Assembly: GCA_964608315.1 (NCBI GenBank) | Contig: CAZSNF010000008.1 | Coordinates: 62,001-126,000 of the forward strand | Direction of reading: 5' to 3' | Length of the DNA stretch: 64,000 nucleotides | Source of the DNA: VXPQ01 sp964608315 | GTDB taxonomy: Bacteria; Bacteroidota; Rhodothermia; Rhodothermales; VXPQ01 | Shown here: piece after piece, positions 10,601-18,068 of the stretch | Numbering within the stretch: the first letter of the stretch is position 1 | How the letters are laid out: each line of letters opens with the position of its first letter | Notes under the pieces: generated by a model | What the model saw: only the letters and a program-made list of their open reading frames with translations | Database searches by the model: none | What the model was told of the DNA's origin: nothing | Translations under genes and position numbers: made by a program

Positions 10601-10754
10601 CGCCGCCGTCGATCGCCACGTTCGCTCCGGGAATCGGCGTCCCGGCGACGTCGGTGACGCGCCCGGCGATCTTGCCGGATTGCGCAAGAGACGCCGAAGC
10701 GGTCAGGAGCGACAGAATGACGCTCAGCAGAAAGGAGGCAAAATGATCCTTCAT
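7614..10754 (-). CDS. TonB-dependent outer-membrane receptor with carboxypeptidase-like N-domain, copy 1
   Basis: 1046 residues from the ATG at 10754, chosen because it gives the signal peptide MKDHFASFLLSVILSLLTASASLAQ; the frame also has an upstream Met without a leader. Residues 28-110 form a CarboxypepD_reg-like domain (GKIAGRVTDVAGTPIPGANVAI ... GDYAIRGSFIGF). Next is a plug domain (SDQIEALPVSSISSVVGLQAGV, VNGLGLRDERN, TGGFNAEYGNVRSGVVNVVTREG), then a long barrel with alternating aromatic strands, ending in LRITL. This is the SusC/FecA-type architecture for energised import through the outer membrane. No SusD homologue is nearby; the next genes are a T9SS cargo and a PorV-like barrel. 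It is first in the operon and divergent from the glycoside hydrolase gene at 10982, with an AT-rich 230-base promoter region between. Confidence -1.
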   Translation of the reverse strand: MKDHFASFLLSVILSLLTASASLAQSGKIAGRVTDVAGTPIPGANVAIDGGVRGAATDADGYYVILNVSPGDYAIRGSFIGFTPQTIQDVRVNIDQTTVIDFLLSESAVGLDEVVVTADLPVVQADVSNSQLNVSSDQIEALPVSSISSVVGLQAGVQGLSVRGSGSDELAFMVNGLGLRDERNNAPFTNISLASVQEVQVQTGGFNAEYGNVRSGVVNVVTREGSPDRYQLDAIVRYSAPAQKHFGARADNLNAYWIRPFVDPDVAWLGTESGAWDEATQQQYPNFEGWVAVSDQLLRDDDPGNDLTPEALQQAFLWQHRKEMEIVTPDYNIDAGLGGPVPVIGKSLGDLRFYASFRYDQDMYLIPLHTDRFRAHTGHVKLTGNLAPGMKITVEGLQGRNKGTASSRAGQPGVFRSPSSIAAQLNRVSFIDSRTFSTDYWGPTTVNTWMAGAKFTHLLSNASFYEVRFNAFGSRYDTNPGPLRDETPVVTFGGVGFDEAPFGFQPKPTFGVDGMRTGVGMSNARDSSRVITYNLQGDFTSQVNRFLQVKTGLEFNLADTRVNYGRYDEFLPSGNSHSTWEKKPARGAAYAQGKLEFKGMIANLGVRLDYFNAGGDWISYDDPFTSAFSARFAHQIDSLLAKEPTARLFKLSPRMGVSFPVTAVSKLFFNYGHFRSLPDPNNLYLIRPFTETGQISRVANPNNPLPKTIAYELGYEQSFFDQFLARLAGYYKDVSLQPYLVEYVSRDGQVNYDVTEPNSYEDIRGFEVTLSRTRGRWVQGFVNYTYMVFTSGYFGLRRNFENPTAQREFEESDSERRRASSKPVPRPYGRLNLDVISPADFGPNMGMFHPLGGWRASFIGSWRQGSKYTWTGGGAVPGVLNNVSFRDSWNLNLRLSKQFDIRGRRAQFFVDVFNVLNRRTLSFSGFVDGNDQNAYLRSLHLPESDDYDTNIPGQDKIGAWRSYDTSFQPMERIPARASVTAPDPGVIYWEYDTRTWLEYRDGGWVSADRQKVDDALDNKAYIDMPNQNYLTFLNPRDVYWGLRITL

Positions 10755-10981
10755 GCCTTTGACGCTTTCAGGTTTATGTGTGGATGCTTTTCCGGCCCGC
10801 ACGGCGCAAAAAAGCGAACACCCCGATTGTTTTACGGAATGGATCAACGCTTGTTACAAATATAGCATTATCGCCTGGATATGCAACCCCGCCGCATTAT
10901 TTGATAATTTCCCATGATTCGCGCATTTTTTTCGATATTTTCCCGTAGCGCCCCTGCAAAGCAATCCGGACACAGGATACC

Positions 10982-12838
10982 ATGCCTTTCCAAAAACATA
11001 TCGCCTGCTGCGCGGCGGCGTTACTCCTTGCGCTCGCCGCAGGGCCGGGGCAGCCCGCATCCGCCCAGCCTGCGCCCAAGCACGAATTCCGGGGGGCCTG
11101 GATCGCCACGGTCATCAATCTGGACTGGCCCAACGCGCGGGGCGCGTCCATAGGAAACCAGCAAAAGGCGCAGCTCGCCGTCATGCTGGACAAGTTGCAA
11201 GCGGCGGGCGTCAACGCGGTGTTCTTTCAGGTGCGGTCGGAGGCGGACGCCATGTACGAATCGCCCTACGAGCCCTGGTCCTACTGGCTTACGGGCGCGC
11301 AAGGCGTCCCGCCCAATCCTTTCTACGACCCCCTCGCCTTCGCCATAGAGGAAGCGCGCAAACGCGGCATGGAGCTGCACGCCTGGTTCAATCCGTACCG
11401 GGCCGTGCGCGGTTCGGGATACCCCAACCACGCCTCTCACGTCTCGGCGCGGCGTCCCGAATGGACGCTTTCCATCGGGAGGCTGACGGTGTTGAACCCG
11501 GGATTGCAGGAAGTGCGGGACTACATTGCGACGGTCATTGCGGACGTGGTTCGGCGCTACGACATCGACGGAGTGCATTTCGACGATTATTTCTACCCGT
11601 ACCCGCCGAACCAGATCACGTCGGAGGACAGGCAAACCTTCAACGACGATCCGAGAGGGTTTCGCAGCATCGGCGCCTGGCGGCGCGACAACGTGAATCT
11701 CTTCGTGGCCCAGGTGGCGGACAGCGTGAACGCGATTCGTCCGTCCGTAAAATTCGGGATCAGCCCCTTCGGCATCTGGAAAAACGGGGTCCCTTCGGGC
11801 ATTGTCGGACTGGACGCCCATAACGTGATCTACGGGGACGCCACAGCCTGGCTGGAGGCCGGAACGATCGACTACCTCGTACCGCAACTCTACTGGGCCT
11901 TCGGAGGCGGACAGGATTACGCCAAACTGGCTCCCTGGTGGGCCGAACGCACAGCCGAAGCGGGACGGCATTTGTATGTCGGGCATGGTTTATACCGTGC
12001 GGACCGGGCCACCTTCACCGGCAATCTGTTTTCGTCAAGCGAAGTGCCCCGCCAGGTCCGCTTCAACCGCGCCCGCGACGATATTCAGGGCAGCGTGTTC
12101 TTTCGGGCGAAAAACATCAGCGTTTTTTCGTCGAGGGGCTTTGCGGACACGCTGCGGACGGATTTGTACCGTACGCCGGCGCTTGTGCCGCCCATGGAAT
12201 GGAAGGATATGTCCGCGCCCGATCCGCCCGGCCTGCTGACCCTCGCGCTGACCGGCGCAGACGGCGTACGGCTTTCCTGGAGCGCGCCGGACTCTTCTTC
12301 CGCGCCCGAAGCGCGGCGCTATGCGGTGTATCGGGTGCGCTCCCCTGCGCGGCCGCCCCCCGCCTTCGCCATGGACGATCCGAACAACCTGGTCGCAGTG
12401 ACCGGAGAAACCTCGTTCGTCGACGGACACGGAATGCTTGCGGAGGGCGATCCCCTGCATTATTTCGTGACGTCGGTCAGCGCGAACTCCATCGAAAGCG
12501 AAGCAGGCAACGTGGCGCCCCTCGACAAGGTAACCGCCGCAGAAACCGAACAGCCGGAAGCGTTCGCCCTCCTCCAGAGTTATCCGAATCCGTTCCGGGA
12601 GGCGGTGGAAATCCGGTTTGCGCTGCCGCGCCCTGCCCCTGTAACCCTCCGCATATATGATGTGCTGGGGCGGGAAGTCGCGCAACTGGCCGGGGGACAG
12701 TGGAAACCGGAAGGCCGCCACGCCGTACGCTGGGACGGGCGGGACGCCGCAGGCCGCTCCGTCGCCCCCGGGGCCTACTACTATGTCCTGGACGCCGGAA
12801 ACCATCGCGCCGCGAAGGGGATGGTTCGGGGATGGTAG
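10982..12838 (+). CDS. Secreted YngK-like (GHL10/DUF187) glycoside hydrolase with T9SS tail
   Basis: 618 residues. The ATG at 10982 follows an AGGA ribosome site and gives a signal peptide ending near PASAQP. Residues about 33-380 match the glycosyl-hydrolase-like 10 family: FRGAWIATVINLDWP, NAVFFQVRSEADAMYES, ELHAWFNPYRAVRG, VVRRYDIDGVHFDDYFYPYP, FGISPFGIWKNG and DYLVPQLYWAFGGG. The Asp-rich IDGVHFDDYF probably bears active-site residues of the TIM barrel. A fibronectin type III-like stretch follows (about 410-500), then a T9SS sorting domain (LLQSYPNPFREAVEIRFALP, LRIYDVLGREVAQL, GAYYYVLDAG). It probably hydrolyses an extracellular polysaccharide or peptidoglycan-derived glycan at the cell surface. 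It is divergent from the TonB receptor operon and could share its control. Confidence -1.
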   Translation: MPFQKHIACCAAALLLALAAGPGQPASAQPAPKHEFRGAWIATVINLDWPNARGASIGNQQKAQLAVMLDKLQAAGVNAVFFQVRSEADAMYESPYEPWSYWLTGAQGVPPNPFYDPLAFAIEEARKRGMELHAWFNPYRAVRGSGYPNHASHVSARRPEWTLSIGRLTVLNPGLQEVRDYIATVIADVVRRYDIDGVHFDDYFYPYPPNQITSEDRQTFNDDPRGFRSIGAWRRDNVNLFVAQVADSVNAIRPSVKFGISPFGIWKNGVPSGIVGLDAHNVIYGDATAWLEAGTIDYLVPQLYWAFGGGQDYAKLAPWWAERTAEAGRHLYVGHGLYRADRATFTGNLFSSSEVPRQVRFNRARDDIQGSVFFRAKNISVFSSRGFADTLRTDLYRTPALVPPMEWKDMSAPDPPGLLTLALTGADGVRLSWSAPDSSSAPEARRYAVYRVRSPARPPPAFAMDDPNNLVAVTGETSFVDGHGMLAEGDPLHYFVTSVSANSIESEAGNVAPLDKVTAAETEQPEAFALLQSYPNPFREAVEIRFALPRPAPVTLRIYDVLGREVAQLAGGQWKPEGRHAVRWDGRDAAGRSVAPGAYYYVLDAGNHRAAKGMVRGW

Positions 12839-12842
12839 GGGG
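12807..12842 (+). repeat. Imperfect direct repeat flanking hicBA, left copy
   Basis: The last codons of the glycoside hydrolase gene (GCGCCGC, AAGGGGATGGTTCGGGG, GGTAGGGG) recur at 13801-13836 with about four differences and one inserted base. The two copies bracket the hicBA pair and the partial interspersed repeat. Confidence -1.
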
Positions 12843-12960
12843 AAATATCAGGCGCATTAAGAGGCTTGACGATCCTGCGCCCTGAAACCCCCGAAACGCT
12901 GTCCAATCAGGGCCTCTGAGAGCCTCGGCTCCTCATACAATGTGGTCGCCTGCCAAGGGA

Positions 12961-13263
12961 CTACTTGAGACCCTTCCTCTTCCCTTTACCCTTGCTGATT
13001 AGTTTTACTCGAATAAAATCTTCCTCAGTCGTCCATCCAGCGGAATCAAGCATGCTTTTCAAGGTCCCCCTGCGTATGACCTGACTTGGATGTGAATGCA
13101 CAGACACCACGTTTTTCCCTTCCGGTCTATCTGGATGTCTGTAGATTTGGACCGCCCCCGGCGTCGATTCCAGAATCCATCCATCCCTCTTCAAAGCCGC
13201 CTGGAACTTTTTGAACGTGGTGTTCCGCAGTTGGTCCCACACATGCTTCGGGTAAGCACTCAT
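12961..13263 (-). CDS. hicA: HicA-family mRNA interferase toxin
   Basis: 100 residues with the small dsRBD-like HicA pattern: FKKFQAALKRDGWILES, IYRHPDRPEGKNVVSVHSH, IRRGTLKSMLDSAGWTTEEDF. HicA toxins cleave mRNA and are blocked by HicB. The gene overlaps hicB by 4 bases, so translation is coupled with the antitoxin first. One oddity: in most HicA proteins the catalytic His lies in a GSxH-type motif just before this IYRHP strand, but here the segment reads GAVQ with no His. The protein may be weakened or use another residue. Its order relative to hicB and its context strongly support the pair. Confidence -1.
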   Translation of the reverse strand: MSAYPKHVWDQLRNTTFKKFQAALKRDGWILESTPGAVQIYRHPDRPEGKNVVSVHSHPSQVIRRGTLKSMLDSAGWTTEEDFIRVKLISKGKGKRKGLK

Positions 13264-13550
13264 GCAAAGGCAAGGGCTAAACCGACAGTTTCCCTATGTT
13301 CCCTTTGCGATGTTGTCCGGCAAGCAACAGGCTTGGGTTGGCGGCGGATAAGAGCAGGGGGGATCTGTTCGCCGTACTTGATTTTGACCAGCAGAAATCC
13401 CTTTACTGCATCCTTGGCGTTCTCGAACGCCTCCTCTTTCGTATCCCCGCATATATGCAAACCGGGCAAATCCGGGCAGTATGCGTGAAAGCCGTCTTCG
13501 TCAGGTTCAATGATGATCGGAACCTCGAAAACGATGTCGTCGGAGTACAT
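13260..13550 (-). CDS. hicB: HicB-family antitoxin
   Basis: 96 residues. The N-terminal half is the HicB partial RNase H-like fold: VPIIIEPDEDGFHAYCPDLPGLHICGDTKEEAFENAKDAVKGFL. It binds and neutralises HicA and normally represses the operon. The C-terminal 35 residues (from about 62) are basic and lack an obvious ribbon-helix-helix or HTH motif, so DNA binding is uncertain. An AT-rich region with several TATAAT-like stretches lies upstream (13580-13670) and is the likely promoter. Confidence -1.
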   Translation of the reverse strand: MYSDDIVFEVPIIIEPDEDGFHAYCPDLPGLHICGDTKEEAFENAKDAVKGFLLVKIKYGEQIPPALIRRQPKPVACRTTSQREHRETVGLALAFA

Positions 13551-13712
13551 AGCAATTCATCCGGTGGTCGGCGAGAGACAGGGAGACAGATTACATTTAT
13601 ATTACGAATTTCCTGCAACAAAGGTGCAAAATTATGCATTGAATGTACCGCACAATATAACAATAACGGAAATTGAACCTGTTATCCACGTCAGAATATC
13701 GGACGTACCTCG

Positions 13713-13775
13713 TTAAGGATACTCTGATTATAATGTGCAAAGTTCAGAGGCTGCGAGAGGCGCTTCACGTACGCT
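13713..13775 (-). repeat. Partial interspersed repeat, copy D
   Basis: It starts TTAAGGATACTCTGATTA and continues TGCAAAGTTCAGAGGCTGCG, the reverse complement of the right end of the full copies at 51602 and 60332. It then ends abruptly at GCGCTTCACGT, a sequence found internally in the full copy. Confidence -1.
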
Positions 13776-13800
13776 GCCCCCTGAAGCCTGCGCCGCTTCC

Positions 13801-13836
13801 GCGCCGCAAAAGGGGATGGTTCGGGGGCGGTAGGGG
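13801..13836 (+). repeat. Imperfect direct repeat flanking hicBA, right copy
   Basis: It matches the 3' end of the glycoside hydrolase gene at 12807-12842 at about 32 of 36 bases. Here it is not part of a gene. It is either a remnant of a lost duplicate or a footprint of insertion of the hicBA module. Confidence -1.
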
Positions 13837-13891
13837 CAGGGCGCTCCGTCGCTTTCATTCGGGACGGACAGCCTGAACAAATAGTAAAGGA

Positions 13892-13925
13892 AAAAGGCCC
13901 TCCCTCTTGCGAGGAAGGACCTTTT
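13892..13925 (-). terminator. Terminator of the FG-GAP T9SS gene
   Basis: In the minus-strand transcript a 14-bp stem with two G-U pairs (AAAAGGTCCTTCCT with AGGGAGGGCCTTTT) closes a 6-base loop and is followed by T-rich sequence. It is homologous to the hairpin at 1389-1418. Confidence -1.
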
Positions 13926-13970
13926 CCTGTTTTTACGACGAGAAATAGCGGGCATTTACAACCCGCGAGC

Positions 13971-14287
13971 GCTTATTTGACAAGCGTCATATGCCGAACC
14001 TGACGGAATTCAGGCGTTTCCAGCGAGTAGAAATACCCGCCGCTCGCCAGTTGCGCGCCGGACGCCGTACGACCATCCCATTGCACCTGGTGCGTTCCGG
14101 GCTGTTGCATCGTCCCGTTCACCAGGGTCGTTACGACGCGGCCTAACGCATCGTATACGCGCACGGTGACAACCGTAGCCTCCATAATCTCGTACTCGAT
14201 GGTCGTGGAGGGATTGAACGGATTCGGATAGTTCTGGCGCAATACGAACTGTTCGGGAAGCTCGAACGGCTCGTCTTCCGCGCTGGT
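13971..14287 (-). repeat. 317-bp exact repeat, copy 2 (T9SS sorting-tail coding DNA)
   Basis: Identical to 1465-1781. The boundary is sharp on the cargo side: after the shared GCGCTGGT the sequences diverge at once. Confidence -1.
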
Positions 14288-15673
14288 TGCCTGCTCCATT
14301 CCGGTGGATTCCAGCACGACGATGATTGGTTGGCCCGGGCTGCTGGCGTACAGGTTCGTCAGCACGACCTCGTTGTGGCCGTCGCCGTCGAGGTCGTCAG
14401 CAATGCGCGGCGGATAATAGCGTTCGCCAAGGCCTCCTTCATCCGCCGAGTTGACCATCTCGGTCCATGTGTAGCTTGTCGAGTCGGCGGGGCTTCCGGA
14501 TCCCTTGTACTCGATGCGCATGACGGTCTCGTCCGTGCCGGTCGTGGCGATAATATCGAAATGGCCGTCCCCGTCGATATCGCCGATATCGGCGCCGCGC
14601 GGACGGGTATTATTGTGGTAGGCGCCCACTTCCATGAAACTGGCGCCCGTGATCGTGGACACGTCGTCCACATTGTCGAGGTAGTACAGTCGCCCGTTCG
14701 TCATGGGCGCGAGCAGTTCCATTTTTTCGTCGCCGTCCGCATCGTGGAACAGCAACTTGTTGGAATTGAACGAACCCGGATCGCCCCGGTCATCGTGGGA
14801 ATTGATTTCCGCTGCGAGCCGGTACGCATCGGCGCCCGTCGCCTCCACGATAGCCCACGAGAAATTATCCCAGGTGTTGACCCAGATTTCCATAGCGCCG
14901 TCGTTGTCGAAGTCGATCGCATCCACATCGTAAACGCTCCCCCCCCCCAGTACCTGATTGCCGAGTTCGAACTCGATCGTGAAGGTGGCGAAACCGTCGA
15001 TGCCCGCGTTCGGCGCAATGATGACCAGTTCGCGATTTCCGCCCGTTCGGGACGTCGTGGCCAGTTCCTGCGTCCCGTCGCCGTCGAAATCGCCGATGAC
15101 GAACCCGGAAGGCCGGAAGTCCAGCGACCCGTCCTTTTCGTAGCCGTACTTCACAGTCGGCTCGTCAGGAAACGTCTTGTCGGCGTTCTGTTCGAAGATG
15201 AGCAGATCGTCCGCCGCGTTGTTGATGGTGGGCACGCCGAAGTAAATCTCGTACAAGCCGTCCTTGTCGATGTCGCCGTACGCAAGAGCGGGCAGCGAAT
15301 TGGACGGTTCGTGCGTGAAACTCCACACATGTTCGTACATATCGTCGCCTGCGTTTTCATACAGAACCACGTCCAGCATACCCGGATCCGGCCCCTGGGG
15401 CGCCAGGGTTTCGTCGGTGGTGAACAGGATTTCCTTGTTGCCGTCCCCGTCGAAGTCCATGCCGGTCAGTACGCTGCGCGCGCCGAAACCCTGCTCGGCG
15501 TCGTCCTGATCCGGATAATGATCGAATATATTCGGGTGATCGCGCGGATCCAGCGTCCAGGCTACCCGTACGTCGGGCGTGGTGTTGATCGTAACAGACG
15601 TCTGACCAACGGCGAGATGCGGCGCGGCGAAAAGCGGCAGGATCGCGAAAAGAGGCAGTAGAAATCGTTTCAT
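13973..15673 (-). CDS. Secreted FG-GAP/VCBS-repeat protein with T9SS sorting tail
   Basis: 566 residues from the ATG at 15673, which gives the leader MKRFLLPLFAILPLFAAPHLA; the 130 extra upstream codons in the open frame lie in non-coding, duplicated DNA. The middle carries repeated calcium-binding-like FG-GAP/VCBS motifs (DFDGDGNKEILF, DIDKDGLYEIYFG, DFDGDGTQELATT, DFDNDGAMEIWVN, DIDGDGHFDIIAT, DLDGDGHNEVVLT), a beta-propeller type found in surface adhesins and integrin-like proteins. The final 100 residues are the sorting domain, identical in protein and DNA to the gene at 1467-2924. It is probably a T9SS-exported surface protein. The paralogous start and end with a different middle suggest domain exchange. 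Confidence -1.
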   Translation of the reverse strand: MKRFLLPLFAILPLFAAPHLAVGQTSVTINTTPDVRVAWTLDPRDHPNIFDHYPDQDDAEQGFGARSVLTGMDFDGDGNKEILFTTDETLAPQGPDPGMLDVVLYENAGDDMYEHVWSFTHEPSNSLPALAYGDIDKDGLYEIYFGVPTINNAADDLLIFEQNADKTFPDEPTVKYGYEKDGSLDFRPSGFVIGDFDGDGTQELATTSRTGGNRELVIIAPNAGIDGFATFTIEFELGNQVLGGGSVYDVDAIDFDNDGAMEIWVNTWDNFSWAIVEATGADAYRLAAEINSHDDRGDPGSFNSNKLLFHDADGDEKMELLAPMTNGRLYYLDNVDDVSTITGASFMEVGAYHNNTRPRGADIGDIDGDGHFDIIATTGTDETVMRIEYKGSGSPADSTSYTWTEMVNSADEGGLGERYYPPRIADDLDGDGHNEVVLTNLYASSPGQPIIVVLESTGMEQATSAEDEPFELPEQFVLRQNYPNPFNPSTTIEYEIMEATVVTVRVYDALGRVVTTLVNGTMQQPGTHQVQWDGRTASGAQLASGGYFYSLETPEFRQVRHMTLVK

Positions 15674-16105
15674 GTTTTCCAGACGAATTGGATTCAAAAG
15701 GCTGAGGCGGTACGGCTGGACGCATCGGCGTGATCGCGAAGGCGCGGAAAACGCGCAGGCTATGTGATGTACGCAGATGGACCAGCAAGGCGTGCAGTTA
15801 AGACGCAAACAGCAACGTCCTGATAATAATGCGCTATGCGGCAAAAGCGCAAGGCCGGGCGCTATTTTTTCTGAAAAGGCGCAAAAATCCACCGGACCCC
15901 TTCGCGTCGCGTACTGAATCCAGAGCAGGTCGGAGGGCGACGCCCCGAGCCAAATCGACAGAAAGCGACCCGCCGATTCCCCTGCAATCAAAAAAATATC
16001 CCCGCGCTGAGAAACCACTTGCATTTTTCCTTCGGAAGTGTTAAAGTATGTGCCCCGCTCCATATAGAAAGCGGTCTCTCAGCCACCTGAATCACCTGAA
16101 AAGTC
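15674..16105. other. 432-base divergent promoter region with duplicated flank remnant
   Basis: It lies between divergent T9SS genes. Bases 15674-15960 align with 2925-3170, the upstream flank of the other cassette. The aligned segment includes a decayed copy of the 3' end of a TIG-lipoprotein-like gene: read on the minus strand, GASPSDLLWIQYATRR corresponds to DATPPGLIRINTRR of the real gene. Bases 15961-16105 are unique and AT-richer and probably hold the promoter for the plus-strand gene. Confidence -1.
15829..15960 (-). pseudogene. Remnant of the 3' end of a TIG-lipoprotein-like gene
   Basis: The DNA aligns at about 80% with 3049-3180, which covers the last codons and stop of the lipoprotein gene at 3109-4332. 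No gene body remains here, so it was copied with the T9SS cassette or left behind after deletion. Confidence -1.
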
Positions 16106-17995
16106 ATGAAATTCGTTACTGCTTCTCGCTACCTCTCCTTGCTTTCCGCCTTCGTGCTGCTCGCTATGGGCGCCGGGACGGCTTCGGCGCAAACGGCAGA
16201 ACACCTGTTCAGGGTGGATGCTTCCGAGGATATAAAAGATCCTTACGCCGTTGGCCGCCACTCGGGCGCCCGGGACATCGCCGGACCCGTAGACCTTGAC
16301 AACGACGGCAAAATGGAGATTGTCGTCAGCGACTATACGGGCGGCGGACGCGCGCACGTAATCGAAAACGCAGGGATGGACACTTGGGAATTGGTGTATT
16401 CGACGCCGTGGGTCGATTCGACGGGAACCACCAATAACATCCGGTCTATCGCCGCCGGCGACCTAGACGGCGACGATAATGGCGAAATTATCTTCTTCGC
16501 AGGCCGCGACTACGATTCAACCAATGTTGCAGACAATGGTTTGAATACGGGCCTTTACGTATACGAATTCAACGGAACTGATTTTGGCGATAAGCCCGCC
16601 TATATCTACGAATTCGATGACCACCTGCCGAATCGCTGGCGTCAGGAACGCATGGAGATCATGGACATCGACGGCGACGACAAGCAGGAACTTTTCTGGG
16701 GTAATAACGGCAATAACGCCCATGACGAATGGTATATCTTTTCCGTGGACGGCGATATTGGGAGCGGCTTCGAGCAGCCGGTCGAGGAAGCTCGACTGAA
16801 TTCTCGTGTCGTAGACCACGATCCGGTCAACCGGGGGGGGGGCAGTCCCTATTACATCGGCGCCGGAGATTTTGACGGCGACGGCAATATGGACCTTTCG
16901 CTGCATTCCTGGAACAACTTCAACCTGACGACCGGACGGGCCACGGGCGCCGATACCTACGAATTCCCCGATTCGGTCGCCGACAACGCATTTTATCGGG
17001 CCGCCGCAGCGGATCAGGTAGCCTTCTTCGGAGGCACTGTCGTGGATATCGACGGGGATGGAAACGACGAGGTGTTCTATGGCAATCTGCAGTCAGGCGA
17101 AGCAGTCCTCGTCAACTATGACTCCGGAGAAAACACGCTGGAGATTACAGCGGACAATGTCGTAGCGAATATTTTTAGGGCGACTTTCACCACGCTTGGA
17201 ATCGGGTCCGGAGACCTTGACGGCGACGGCAAGATGGAAGTGTTCGGAACCGGCGTAACCTACGGCGGCGCTTCCCGCACGGCGGATGAAGACCCGATAT
17301 TTATCCGCATCGCGGAATTCCAGGGCGGCGACGTAGAAGACCCGAACAATTACAGGGTGGGAGGGCCTTTATATTTCGAACCGTTCGACAAGGATGAGTT
17401 CAATATGATCGAACGCGATTCAAGCGGGACAATGAGCACCTACTACGAGGAAGGAGACCAGGGCGGCGTTTTCGTCTCGAAATTCGCCTATCTCGGAGAC
17501 CCGGACGGCGACAACTTCAACGAACTGGCGGTGGCCTTTCAAGGCGTTGACGACAGCACGTTCGTGATCCAGGAAACGTTCAACCCCGCCGACAGCACGT
17601 ATGCGCGGGAAACGACATCGTCGGCGGTAAACGAAAACCGCGTGTTCATGCGCGTACTCCAGGGCGGCGAGGGCTTCACCGTAAAAATCGCGGACGAGCG
17701 CATCATTCTGCCGTCGGACTACAAACTCTCGGAGAATTACCCGAATCCGTTTAACCCCTCGACCACGTTCAGCTATACGCTGCCGCTCGACAAGGCCGTC
17801 AGCGTAAAGGTGTACGACGTCGCGGGACGCCTTGTCCGAACGCTCGTGAACAATACGCCCCACGCCGCTGGCTCCTATGAAGTGTCCTGGGACGGCACAA
17901 GCGATTCCGGACATTCTGTCGCAAGCGGAACCTATATCTATACGCTTGAGTGGGGCCAGTTCATGCAAAGCAAGACCATGATCCTCCTCAAGTAA
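16106..17995 (+). CDS. Secreted FG-GAP/VCBS-repeat protein with T9SS sorting tail, second type
   Basis: 629 residues. The ATG at 16106 opens a signal peptide ending TASAQT. Acidic FG-GAP-like motifs recur along the protein (DLDNDGKMEIVVSD, DLDGDDNGEIIFF, DIDGDDKQELFWG, DFDGDGNMDLSLH, DIDGDGNDEVFYG, DLDGDGKMEVFGT, DPDGDNFNELAVA), consistent with a calcium-binding propeller. The C-terminus is a T9SS domain (LSENYPNPFNPSTTFSYTLP, VKVYDVAGRLVRTL, ASGTYIYTLEWG). It is divergent from a gene of the same general class but has a different tail sequence. A strong hairpin lies between it and the following TonB receptor gene, so cotranscription is partial at most. Confidence -1.
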   Translation: MKFVTASRYLSLLSAFVLLAMGAGTASAQTAEHLFRVDASEDIKDPYAVGRHSGARDIAGPVDLDNDGKMEIVVSDYTGGGRAHVIENAGMDTWELVYSTPWVDSTGTTNNIRSIAAGDLDGDDNGEIIFFAGRDYDSTNVADNGLNTGLYVYEFNGTDFGDKPAYIYEFDDHLPNRWRQERMEIMDIDGDDKQELFWGNNGNNAHDEWYIFSVDGDIGSGFEQPVEEARLNSRVVDHDPVNRGGGSPYYIGAGDFDGDGNMDLSLHSWNNFNLTTGRATGADTYEFPDSVADNAFYRAAAADQVAFFGGTVVDIDGDGNDEVFYGNLQSGEAVLVNYDSGENTLEITADNVVANIFRATFTTLGIGSGDLDGDGKMEVFGTGVTYGGASRTADEDPIFIRIAEFQGGDVEDPNNYRVGGPLYFEPFDKDEFNMIERDSSGTMSTYYEEGDQGGVFVSKFAYLGDPDGDNFNELAVAFQGVDDSTFVIQETFNPADSTYARETTSSAVNENRVFMRVLQGGEGFTVKIADERIILPSDYKLSENYPNPFNPSTTFSYTLPLDKAVSVKVYDVAGRLVRTLVNNTPHAAGSYEVSWDGTSDSGHSVASGTYIYTLEWGQFMQSKTMILLK

Positions 17996-18002
17996 ATCCT
18001 CC

Positions 18003-18044
18003 AGCGCAGGGGTCTGTCGGACACGTCTGGCAGACCCCTGCGCT
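18003..18044 (+). terminator. Strong hairpin terminator or attenuator before the second TonB receptor
   Basis: A 14-bp perfect stem AGCGCAGGGGTCTG / CAGACCCCTGCGCT with a 14-base loop is followed by TCCTCTTTTT. It lies 8 bases after the stop of the FG-GAP gene and 24 bases before the next start. Confidence -1.
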
Positions 18045-18068
18045 TCCTCTTTTTCGCATGAAGGAATC

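Larger units (their letters stand above)
13551..13972. other. 422-base gene-free region: hicBA promoter, repeat fragment, gene-end remnant, terminator
   Basis: No coding sequence is convincing here. From left to right it holds the AT-rich upstream region of hicBA (about 13560-13690), a partial copy of the interspersed repeat (13713-13775), a copy of the glycoside hydrolase gene's last 36 bases (13801-13836), and the terminator of the minus-strand T9SS gene (13892-13925). Confidence -1.

Noticed and set aside
15829..16044. Plus-strand frame MRYAAKAQG resembling another at 3049
   Set aside because: Both frames are similar only because the DNA is a duplicated, mostly non-coding flank. Neither has support as a gene.
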